DNA from: Candidatus Cloacimonadota bacterium
GTDB lineage: Bacteria > Cloacimonadota > Cloacimonadia > Cloacimonadales > JAFGVF01
Direction: 5' to 3'
NCBI GenBank assembly: GCA_016938155.1
Contig: JAFGVF010000156.1
Span: forward strand, 1 to 10,886
Length of the DNA stretch: 10,886 nucleotides
In this document: positions 4,707-10,886 of the stretch, piece by piece
Position numbering within the stretch: the first letter of the stretch is position 1
Layout: each line of letters starts with the position of its first letter
Notes under the pieces: model-generated
Database searches by the model: none
What the model saw: only the letters and a program-made list of their open reading frames with translations
Told to the model about the DNA's origin: nothing
Translations under genes and position numbers: made by a program

Positions 4707-6613
4707 GTGTAATTTTTGAAGCAAAAGGAAATATTTCCCTTGCCCTTGTATTGGTAATAATCAGTTTGTTATCCAGTGTTACTCTTGCTCTCTTCATCTC
4801 AACAGATACTGCATCCTTTGTACGAGATATGGAATACATACAGGAGCAAATCCATATCCGTTCCGAGTTTGGGAGAAGCTTTAAACTCCTGCAGAATAAT
4901 CCAGAGCTTGGTATTCAATTCAATTTACCTCCTCGCAGAATTATTGTTAACGGATCTCACTATGCTCGGACTTATGATGTATCATCTCAGATTGTTACAT
5001 TAAGAGATAATCCAAACGGAATATCTGCTTTTGAGAGATACAAAATTAAGTGTTATGCCAAATCCAGAGGAACAAACTACAATAGCCCTTCAATTCTCAA
5101 TAATAAACGAGAGAGCAGATATGGTGAGGCAGATGTCGCCCAATTGTCTTTAGCAGCTTTTCATTATCTTACTGATATTGAGAGTACAACCAATAACACA
5201 TCGGTCAGGTTCTGGGGTAACGACTATCTCCATGGCAGAATCCACTCCAATGATGATATAGTGATAGCGAATGGCGGGAATAATCCATACAATGGAGTTT
5301 GGCCCTGCTTCTTCAGCAGAGTAACAACATCAGGGCATCTTATATGGGCAGATGGAATGGGTCCATACGATTTAATATTCAGAGGTGGATATGATGAAGA
5401 AGTTTCTTTGGTAGAACTTTCAAATGAAGCAGAGCTTGTAAGGCAGTATGGGCAAACAATTTATCTGGGTTCCGGTAACAACGATGAGATTTTTGCCGTA
5501 AATGTTACTCCCGGGCAGTATTATTCCAGAATAGGAACGATAAGTTACGGTAGTATTGATACACTTTACCACTATCAATATAACGGAAGCTATGTAACAA
5601 TCGATAGTTTGAACTATTTCAGAATGACCCACAAGGACACATTATGGACTGTTGGTCCCAGTGGCCAACTTGCAAATAACGCTGGTATGGTGTATGGAGC
5701 AAAGCTATGGATAAGGGGAACATTCTTAGGAAAGCAAACATGGGCATGTGAGGACACAATATCTTTGACGGGAGATATTCTTCTTGCCATGACTCCTCCA
5801 GGTGATGCTCCTGATAATGAGGATAATCCTAATAACAACGATTATGTTGGTATAATCTCAGAGAAGAGTATTGAGGTTAAGTATGGCTATTGTGACCCAT
5901 TCCAGGCTCTATTGCCCAATGGTTGCCACCCAAGAATTAAACCTAATTGCGAAAATGGCGGTATCAATATTTATGCAGCTTTGTGTGCACTTGGATTGAG
6001 TGAAAACGAGAATCCTAATTACGATGGAGTATTCACAATAGAATATCAGCACCCCCATCCTTCAACTCCTGATACTGTCTTGCCTTATCTGAATGCAAGT
6101 GGTAATGTTGTTGATACGCTTTTTACAATGCTTGATTTGCATGGCTTGCATTACTCAACCACCGGCTGGAATGATACATTTATTACAGGTTCATTGCAAT
6201 CCAACGACAATGTCTGGCTCGGAACATTAGACTATCCTTTTTATAATCCCCTATGGCCTGAGGCTTATCCAATCAGAGAAAGGGGAGCAATCAATCTCTG
6301 GGGGTCTATCGCACAAAGAAGAAGAGGATTTGTACACAGATCCAATGTTGGGAATGTAAATCTTGAGGATAATCGCTGGTATTTTAATAACTCCGAGATT
6401 ACAGGTGTTCCTCAGTATGGTTGGCAGGTTCCGACTACTCTGCCGAATGCTGACGGAACATCAGGTATTGGTACCGGATATCAAAAGAATTATCACTGTG
6501 ATAGAAGATTTAATATAATTGCCCCACCTTACTATCCATCAACCGGATATTTGTTCATTTTAGATGGGAATCAAAGCGGAGGATTTGTCTCAGACCACTC
6601 CGAGACTAACTAA
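4703..6613 (+). CDS. PilX/DUF4900-like type IV pilus-associated protein
   Basis: A 636-aa protein. The N-terminus has a short basic leader ending AKG (7-9) and a hydrophobic helix (about 10-33), then an amphipathic helix with charged residues (about 40-65), the layout of type IV pilin-like proteins. The residue at mature position 5 is Ala, not the usual Glu, as in GspK and PilX-type minor pilins. The large remainder resembles DUF4900-type proteins: FWGNDYLHGRIHSNDDIVI (170-188), a central segment with NPNNNDYVGIISEKSIEV, then RGAINLWGSIAQRRRG (527-542), GYQKNYHCDRRF (592-603) and PPYYPSTGY (608-616). These proteins are believed to be exported and tied to pilus or secretion machinery; the exact role is unknown. 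AGAGG lies five bases before the ATG. It stands alone, with no pilus assembly genes nearby, between a long intergenic region and a terminator. Confidence 0.7.
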   Translation: MSVIFEAKGNISLALVLVIISLLSSVTLALFISTDTASFVRDMEYIQEQIHIRSEFGRSFKLLQNNPELGIQFNLPPRRIIVNGSHYARTYDVSSQIVTLRDNPNGISAFERYKIKCYAKSRGTNYNSPSILNNKRESRYGEADVAQLSLAAFHYLTDIESTTNNTSVRFWGNDYLHGRIHSNDDIVIANGGNNPYNGVWPCFFSRVTTSGHLIWADGMGPYDLIFRGGYDEEVSLVELSNEAELVRQYGQTIYLGSGNNDEIFAVNVTPGQYYSRIGTISYGSIDTLYHYQYNGSYVTIDSLNYFRMTHKDTLWTVGPSGQLANNAGMVYGAKLWIRGTFLGKQTWACEDTISLTGDILLAMTPPGDAPDNEDNPNNNDYVGIISEKSIEVKYGYCDPFQALLPNGCHPRIKPNCENGGINIYAALCALGLSENENPNYDGVFTIEYQHPHPSTPDTVLPYLNASGNVVDTLFTMLDLHGLHYSTTGWNDTFITGSLQSNDNVWLGTLDYPFYNPLWPEAYPIRERGAINLWGSIAQRRRGFVHRSNVGNVNLEDNRWYFNNSEITGVPQYGWQVPTTLPNADGTSGIGTGYQKNYHCDRRFNIIAPPYYPSTGYLFILDGNQSGGFVSDHSETN

Positions 6614-6638
6614 TCCAAGCTAACCACAAGATTTAAAT

Positions 6639-6665
6639 AAGGGGATACAATGTGTCCCCTTTTCT
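6639..6665. terminator. shared terminator between converging genes
   Basis: The arms AAGGGGATACA and TGTGTCCCCTT (one T-G pair) form a tight hairpin, followed on the + strand by TTTTCT. It starts 25 bases after the TAA of the pilin-like gene and lies 23 bases beyond the TAA of the amidohydrolase gene. On the minus strand the tail is TTATTTAAAT, so it may work in both directions, better on the + strand. Confidence 0.8.
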
Positions 6666-6688
6666 GAAATTCAGTAAATTGATTACTC

Positions 6689-7936
6689 TTAAACGAGTCT
6701 TTTAACAGCTTCTAATGCACCTCTTTTAATCTCTTCTTCGCCTTCAATTTTACGGTGTTTCATGAGGATATTTCCATCACAGATTACTGTATCCACTATA
6801 TCTCCCGTACCTGAATACACAAGATTTGAGATAAGGTTGTGATTAGGTATCAACTGGTGATGATGAAGATTAACAATTATCATGTCGGCATTATTACCTT
6901 CCGCGATTCCGTTTGACTTTGGAAAGAATCTCTCAATCAACGGTTTGGTCGCAGAATGATACACTTCATTCGCCGGGGCAATCTTAGGATTCCCACTTAC
7001 ATTTTTATGTAATAATGCCATAACTTTCATTTCTTCAACCATATTCAGATTATTGTTTGAGGAACATCCGTCCGTACCAAGGGCAACGCTGACACCGGCT
7101 TCTTTAAGCCTTTGATATGGCATGACCCCTGAACATAATTTCATGTTCGATATGGGATTGTGTACGATAAGTACTTCATGTTGCTTCAATATAGCAATCT
7201 CTTCATCTGAAAGATGAATACAATGTGCAGCAATCACATCAGGACCAAGAAATCTAATCTTCTCAAGATACTCTACCGGACGGCAGCCGTGCATATCCAT
7301 GCATTGTTGTATCTCTGTTTCAGTTTCAGAAAGATGTATTGTAATGGGCAATTTGTGCTTATCAGCAAAATTTCGTACCCAATTGAGGCTTTCCTCTGAT
7401 ACTGTATAAATAGCATGAGGACCGAGACAGAAGTGTATTCTATCGCTATATTGGCTCATTGAATCATACAAAGCCTCATTCAACTCCCTTTGTTTACAGG
7501 CTTGTTTGGGGTCAAACATATCTATCAACACACCGGAAACCAATGCTTTCATACCCATCTCATCAATTGCTTTTGCTGAGCCGGAGAAATGCCAATACAT
7601 ATCGACAAAGGTAGTTGTTCCGGATTTTATCATTTCCAAACAAGCAAGTTTGGTGCCCCAATAAACATCCTCTTCTGTCAATTTAGCTTCAAGTGGCCAT
7701 ATCTTATTTTGTAACCAGTCCATCAGCTCCATGTCATCTGCATATCCCCTGAGAAGTGACATTGCTGCATGAGTATGGGCATTGACAAAGGGAGGTAATA
7801 CAGCCATTCCTTCCGCATCAATAACCTCATCGGCTGAGATGTTCAGGTTAGAAGCCATCCTGCTTATGACCTTCCCTTCGATAAGAATGTCACACTCCAA
7901 ACCGTTAAGTAAGGCTTTTTTTACCAATAGTGACAT
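6689..7936 (-). CDS. mtaD: amidohydrolase, probable MTA/SAH deaminase
   Basis: A 415-aa metal-dependent amidohydrolase of the 5-methylthioadenosine/S-adenosylhomocysteine deaminase type. These cytoplasmic enzymes remove the 6-amino group of the adenine ring in MTA, SAH or adenosine. The TIM-barrel metal site is complete: His54 and His56 (NAHTHAAMSLLRG), His201 with the catalytic Glu204 (HLSETETE), His238 (AAHCIHL) and Asp289 (GTDGCSSNNNLNM). A small beta domain made from both ends flanks it. Length is typical. The start is set at ATG 7936, which has AAGGAG five bases upstream. A TTG one codon earlier would be too close to this ribosome site. The ATG overlaps the TGA of the upstream gene (TGATG), indicating coupled translation. 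It is the last gene of the four-gene operon. Related families include guanine or chlorohydrolase-like deaminases, so the exact substrate is uncertain and the symbol is tentative. Confidence 0.85.
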   Translation of the reverse strand: MSLLVKKALLNGLECDILIEGKVISRMASNLNISADEVIDAEGMAVLPPFVNAHTHAAMSLLRGYADDMELMDWLQNKIWPLEAKLTEEDVYWGTKLACLEMIKSGTTTFVDMYWHFSGSAKAIDEMGMKALVSGVLIDMFDPKQACKQRELNEALYDSMSQYSDRIHFCLGPHAIYTVSEESLNWVRNFADKHKLPITIHLSETETEIQQCMDMHGCRPVEYLEKIRFLGPDVIAAHCIHLSDEEIAILKQHEVLIVHNPISNMKLCSGVMPYQRLKEAGVSVALGTDGCSSNNNLNMVEEMKVMALLHKNVSGNPKIAPANEVYHSATKPLIERFFPKSNGIAEGNNADMIIVNLHHHQLIPNHNLISNLVYSGTGDIVDTVICDGNILMKHRKIEGEEEIKRGALEAVKRLV

Positions 7937-9003
7937 CAATTCTCCTTAACGAACACCTTACCATCGGCTTGAATGATTACTGTATATTTTTCATATTGGA
8001 TTGAAGCTTCGAACCAGTTGGGAGTAATATATATCCTTGGTGGTGGGAATTGTCTGCTGATAGACAAACCCATATCGCGGGGAACATCCGTGTATTCACC
8101 ATTTTTCAGACGATAAGTATATTCTTTGTAGTACAATCTTCTGAGTTGCCATTTGATATGCTCAAGCATATAATAATCTGAAGAAACCTGGACATCGGAG
8201 CTATCGCTAAACTCTACAAATCCCCATAACTCAGGATAATGCATATTAATTAAACCTTGAGGAGACCAGACCCAATTATGTTCCGGAGCATTGCGTTTGA
8301 TATACTCTCCCTCAACAATATCCGTATCCCATTCAACTCGAGAGAAATTCACTCTCCATACATCTCCGGCTTTCGGAGGTGCACTTTTTGCACATTCCTC
8401 CAGGACCTTCCACGGTATGGCTACTTCAACGCTCCACCCGTTATCGATGTCAGAAGGGTCATTAATCGTTCCATCAACATTCACAGCCGTTAGAAGTCCT
8501 TGAATATCCCAGGAATCTATCGCATTCGGACCGGGATCCCGATATGCTTTGATTAATAACAAATCCCATACAGTGTTAAATGCGTTCATTTCAAACTCAT
8601 AGTAGTTTTGGGTATCTCCATCCGGGTCGATAAAAATCTCAAAATCATTATCGAAGAAGATCACTGAATCTCTTTCTTTAAGCTTTGCCCAGACATGTGG
8701 TTCTTCCATGGCACAGGCAAAATAGAAGTAGTTATTGTCCCATAACATTTTAACATTTGTCTTATATACAGGTAGAGGTTTTAAGCTTCCCTCAATATCA
8801 ACAAAGCGTTCTGTCCATTGGACTGTATCCCAGGCTTTTTCATCAATCCTACCGTCTATGACTATCTTCTCCGTTGTCTTCTTACACTCATATTTTAAAG
8901 GGTCAAAACTTCCCTCCGGCTGTGGAATATAATCTTGCCAAGGTTCCTCTGCAGGAAGAAATAAAATTGAGGTGAGAGCAAGAATCAGTAACAGTATTTT
9001 CAC
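7936..9003 (-). CDS. secreted CBM9-like carbohydrate-binding protein
   Basis: A 355-aa exported protein. Residues 1-18 form a Sec signal peptide with a Leu-rich core, and the mature chain begins near AEEPWQ. Residues about 43-268 match the carbohydrate-binding family 9-like fold: IVIDGRIDEKAWD at 47-59, the aromatic strand NNYFYFACAMEEPHVWAKL at 90-108, FFDNDFEIFIDPDGDTQNYYEFEMN at 116-140 and the closing NWVWSPQGLINMHYPELWGFVEF at 243-265. About 85 more residues follow, rich in Tyr, Arg and Trp, with no family I recognise. The protein probably binds sugars or a related ligand in the periplasm or at the surface; no catalytic residues are evident. Translation starts at a GTG with AAAGGAG seven bases upstream, a strong site that decides this start. 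It lies 44 bases after the hydrolase gene and overlaps the deaminase start. Confidence 0.85.
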   Translation of the reverse strand: MKILLLILALTSILFLPAEEPWQDYIPQPEGSFDPLKYECKKTTEKIVIDGRIDEKAWDTVQWTERFVDIEGSLKPLPVYKTNVKMLWDNNYFYFACAMEEPHVWAKLKERDSVIFFDNDFEIFIDPDGDTQNYYEFEMNAFNTVWDLLLIKAYRDPGPNAIDSWDIQGLLTAVNVDGTINDPSDIDNGWSVEVAIPWKVLEECAKSAPPKAGDVWRVNFSRVEWDTDIVEGEYIKRNAPEHNWVWSPQGLINMHYPELWGFVEFSDSSDVQVSSDYYMLEHIKWQLRRLYYKEYTYRLKNGEYTDVPRDMGLSISRQFPPPRIYITPNWFEASIQYEKYTVIIQADGKVFVKEN

Positions 9004-9047
9004 GGTTATTCTCCTTTGAATGTATTCTTTGGTTTCACAATTTCGGT

Positions 9048-9839
9048 TTAAATATCAATCTCTAAAAGTAGTCCCAAATGGTCTGATGGATAGATACCGG
9101 CTTCATTAGCCTCAGTACCGATTATGGAACAGGATATTACTCTGTCGAAAATATCTTGCGGTACGAAGAAATAATCTAATTTCTTTAGAGGATTAGATGA
9201 TGGATGGGTAGAAATGATTTCACCTACACTCACAAAGTTATGTTTCTCCATCAGCTTTATTACAGGATTGTCCGGGGTAACATTGAAATCTCCGCAAATC
9301 ACACAGTCTTCTATCCTGTATCTTTTCAGACACTCAAGGACAGTTTTTATATTTTCAAATGCTTCATCCTGATTATAGCTCAAATGAGTATTCACTAAAC
9401 GGAATCTACCAATTCGGATAATCTGAGCATTCCTGATATTTTTATCTGACTCGGGAGGGTTTGAGTTCAATATCAAGTTATTGCTCTCAATTATAGGCTC
9501 TTTGCTGATAACAGCCAATCCTTCCCAGAAATGTCTATCCAAGCCATCAGTTAAAAAGAAATCAAGAAATACACTTCCCGTTTTTGTATAAAACATTGCA
9601 GGTTCAACAGCAAGATAGGCATCTCTGTCATATTTGAGTTTGTATAACTCAGCAAGTAACTGCTCAGCCGTATTCCAGCCTGTAGAAACCGTTGAAGGTG
9701 CCTTCTTGTTGAAACGCACTTCCTGAAGGGCAATCACATCTGGTTTATGCTTTACAATCTCCGATGCCAAAAGCTTTAATCTGACATCCCAATGAGGATG
9801 GTCATCATAGTTTGCAAGATTCCATGTAATGATTTTCAT
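9048..9839 (-). CDS. endonuclease/exonuclease/phosphatase family hydrolase
   Basis: A 263-aa protein with every motif of the EEP fold (DNase I, exonuclease III, sphingomyelinase, inositol phosphatase): TWNL with Asn7, LQE with Glu40, NTH with His152, GDFN with Asp184 and Asn186, LDYFFV with Asp222, and SDH with Asp253-His254. These form a divalent-metal phosphodiester or phosphomonoester hydrolase site, complete here. No signal peptide or membrane segment is seen, so it should be cytoplasmic. The substrate cannot be read from sequence: DNA, nucleotides, lipid head groups and sugar phosphates are all known in the family. The ATG lies three bases after the upstream stop and has no good Shine-Dalgarno sequence, so translation is probably coupled to that gene. 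Length is normal for the compact bacterial members. Confidence 0.88.
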   Translation of the reverse strand: MKIITWNLANYDDHPHWDVRLKLLASEIVKHKPDVIALQEVRFNKKAPSTVSTGWNTAEQLLAELYKLKYDRDAYLAVEPAMFYTKTGSVFLDFFLTDGLDRHFWEGLAVISKEPIIESNNLILNSNPPESDKNIRNAQIIRIGRFRLVNTHLSYNQDEAFENIKTVLECLKRYRIEDCVICGDFNVTPDNPVIKLMEKHNFVSVGEIISTHPSSNPLKKLDYFFVPQDIFDRVISCSIIGTEANEAGIYPSDHLGLLLEIDI

Positions 9840-9842
9840 AGA

Positions 9843-10886
9843 TTACTGAATAATAAGATAAGGTCGTTTAACTCCTGCCCTAATCTGTGTAGAAGGCGAC
9901 AAATAGCCATGTTGTCCAGATGATTTGACTAGAAGCTTTTTTAATTCATCACGCATTGTGAAATTACCGAAACCTTCCGTGATAATAAAGCCGAAACCAA
10001 TCTTTTCTCCGCCTGTCAAAGCGACACCTATTTCATAGTGATAGAAATTGATCCAATCTCTGTTATCAATAGATGGAGCAATCAATCCTGATACTTTCCT
10101 CTCTGAGCAAGTTTGAAGAATTTCGGTATCCACTTTATCAACAAAAACAACAACTTTTCCTGCGATATCATCTGTTTTAAAGTCTTTTTTATTGTTCAAC
10201 ACGATTATTTTACCACTGGTTTCCGGTCCGAAACCAATCATACCATCAATCTCAACTCCCTCACAGGATATGGTTAATCCCTTTTTATCTTCAACCTCAG
10301 TAACCACCCCTCGAACATGAGCAAATAATTCAAATGGCTTTTTATCGTAGTGTATCGTTACAGTACCTTTTGTAGTATTTATCTCAGTTATGAAGCCGGT
10401 GGCATCGGTTCTGATATAATTAACCAGTTGTTTTGATACTCTTTTACCGATTATCTCATGACCATATACCAGATCACCTTCTCTCTTAGAGAGATAGCCA
10501 CGAATCTGATTAGGTTTTAAGCCGAGTTTTGATGCTACATCCAGCACAATCGGTTTGTATGCATGTACCAATTTTTCCCGTATCAGGATTATTCCTGTTT
10601 CGCAATTGATTTCTTCTATTATACCCGATGTAGGTGAATCGTAATAATAAAGCGATTTTGAAATACCCATCAGAGAGGGTTCCATGTGTTTAAAAAGGCG
10701 TTGATTGAACGATACTGCATCACCTTTGGCACAAAGCAACCCTGCTTTCATTTTCTCCGGTGAGAATTCTATACCCATCACTTTGTTGAGCGGTGCCAGC
10801 ATTAATTTCGGAGGTTCCTGTCTGTTAATACCAACCAATGTATCCGGCTTTACTTCTGCACCGACAGAGACTTCTATCGAACCGTC
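9843..10886 (-). CDS. protein of unknown function with repeated hybrid-barrel motifs (5' end cut off)
   Basis: The frame is open to the right edge: 347 codons are seen and the true start lies outside. An in-frame TTG at 10838 is an internal Leu codon, not a start. Four stretches share the pattern G-(I/V)-(I/V/L)-x-(E/V)-(I/V/N) followed by a hydrophobic strand, as in barrel-sandwich-hybrid or KOW-like folds: DGSIEVSVGAEVKPDTLVG at the edge, SGIIEEINCETGIILIRE (about 87-104 from the edge), TGFITEINTTKGTVTIHY (about 163-180) and RGVVTEVEDKKGLTISCEG (about 192-210). Between them lies a helical KLGLKPNQIRGYLSKREGD segment. The C-terminal part (VVVFVDKVD, then GVALTGG, GFIITEGFG and STQIRAGVKRP) appears to be a separate domain. 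I recall similar proteins in anaerobes and thermophiles with no known function. No signal peptide is in the visible part. It precedes the EEP gene by three bases. Confidence 0.8.
   Translation of the reverse strand, partial: DGSIEVSVGAEVKPDTLVGINRQEPPKLMLAPLNKVMGIEFSPEKMKAGLLCAKGDAVSFNQRLFKHMEPSLMGISKSLYYYDSPTSGIIEEINCETGIILIREKLVHAYKPIVLDVASKLGLKPNQIRGYLSKREGDLVYGHEIIGKRVSKQLVNYIRTDATGFITEINTTKGTVTIHYDKKPFELFAHVRGVVTEVEDKKGLTISCEGVEIDGMIGFGPETSGKIIVLNNKKDFKTDDIAGKVVVFVDKVDTEILQTCSERKVSGLIAPSIDNRDWINFYHYEIGVALTGGEKIGFGFIITEGFGNFTMRDELKKLLVKSSGQHGYLSPSTQIRAGVKRPYLIIQ

Noticed and set aside
4642..4839. 65-aa minus-strand ORF overlapping the pilin-like start
   Set aside because: It is the antisense shadow of the pilin-like N-terminus and the debris before it, with no recognisable domain or ribosome site.
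7937..7939. TTG as start of the amidohydrolase
   Set aside because: It would leave only three bases between the AAGGAG and the start codon. The adjacent ATG at 7936 has proper spacing and overlaps the upstream stop.
10836..10838. TTG as start of the rightmost protein
   Set aside because: The frame remains open to the edge and the upstream codons fit the repeat pattern (DGSIEVSVGAEVKPDTL), so this is an internal leucine.

Overview
The window looks like chromosomal DNA from an AT-rich, Gram-negative, probably anaerobic bacterium. Evidence for the envelope type is a secreted beta-barrel-like protein, Sec signal peptides and a pilin-type protein; evidence for anaerobic life is a membrane-anchored 2[4Fe-4S] DUF362 protein. 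The gene set (CBM9-like protein, PilX/DUF4900-like protein, amidohydrolase, hybrid-motif protein of unknown function) and the base composition suggest the Cloacimonadota or a neighbouring FCB-type phylum. This is inference: no rRNA or marker gene is present.

Layout: (1) 1-835, + strand: a weak terminator of something upstream, a candidate promoter, a one-gene unit for a 199-aa outer-membrane-like protein, and a textbook terminator. (2) 836-1388: about 550 bases with no convincing large gene. It holds an 11-bp tandem repeat that folds onto an inverted copy, an 18-codon minus-strand ORF with a strong ribosome site, ORF debris, and the terminator of the next operon. (3) 1389-3779, minus strand: a two-gene operon, a PAP2-type membrane phosphatase with an unusual C-terminal extension followed 9 bases later by a membrane-anchored DUF362 ferredoxin. 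(4) 3780-4702: a 920-base intergenic stretch. It holds a strong hairpin that reads as a minus-strand terminator just before the phosphatase gene, two perfect Shine-Dalgarno sequences without ordinary start codons, several palindromes, a candidate promoter, and what looks like a decayed reading frame ending on the start codon of the next gene. (5) 4703-6613, + strand: a 636-aa PilX/DUF4900-like protein with a pilin-type N-terminus lacking Glu5, ending at a terminator that can serve both converging units. (6) 6689-10886, minus strand: a tight four-gene operon, read from the right edge: a protein of unknown function with repeated barrel-sandwich-hybrid-like motifs (cut by the edge), an endonuclease/exonuclease/phosphatase (EEP) hydrolase, a secreted CBM9-like protein, and an amidohydrolase of the MTA/SAH deaminase type.

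No complete new multi-gene system such as a defence island, CRISPR array or biosynthetic cluster is visible. The items most worth a second look are the leader-like element at 3821-3926, the repeat/sORF element at about 840-1072, the two-domain PAP2 protein paired with an anchored ferredoxin, and the hybrid-motif protein of unknown function.
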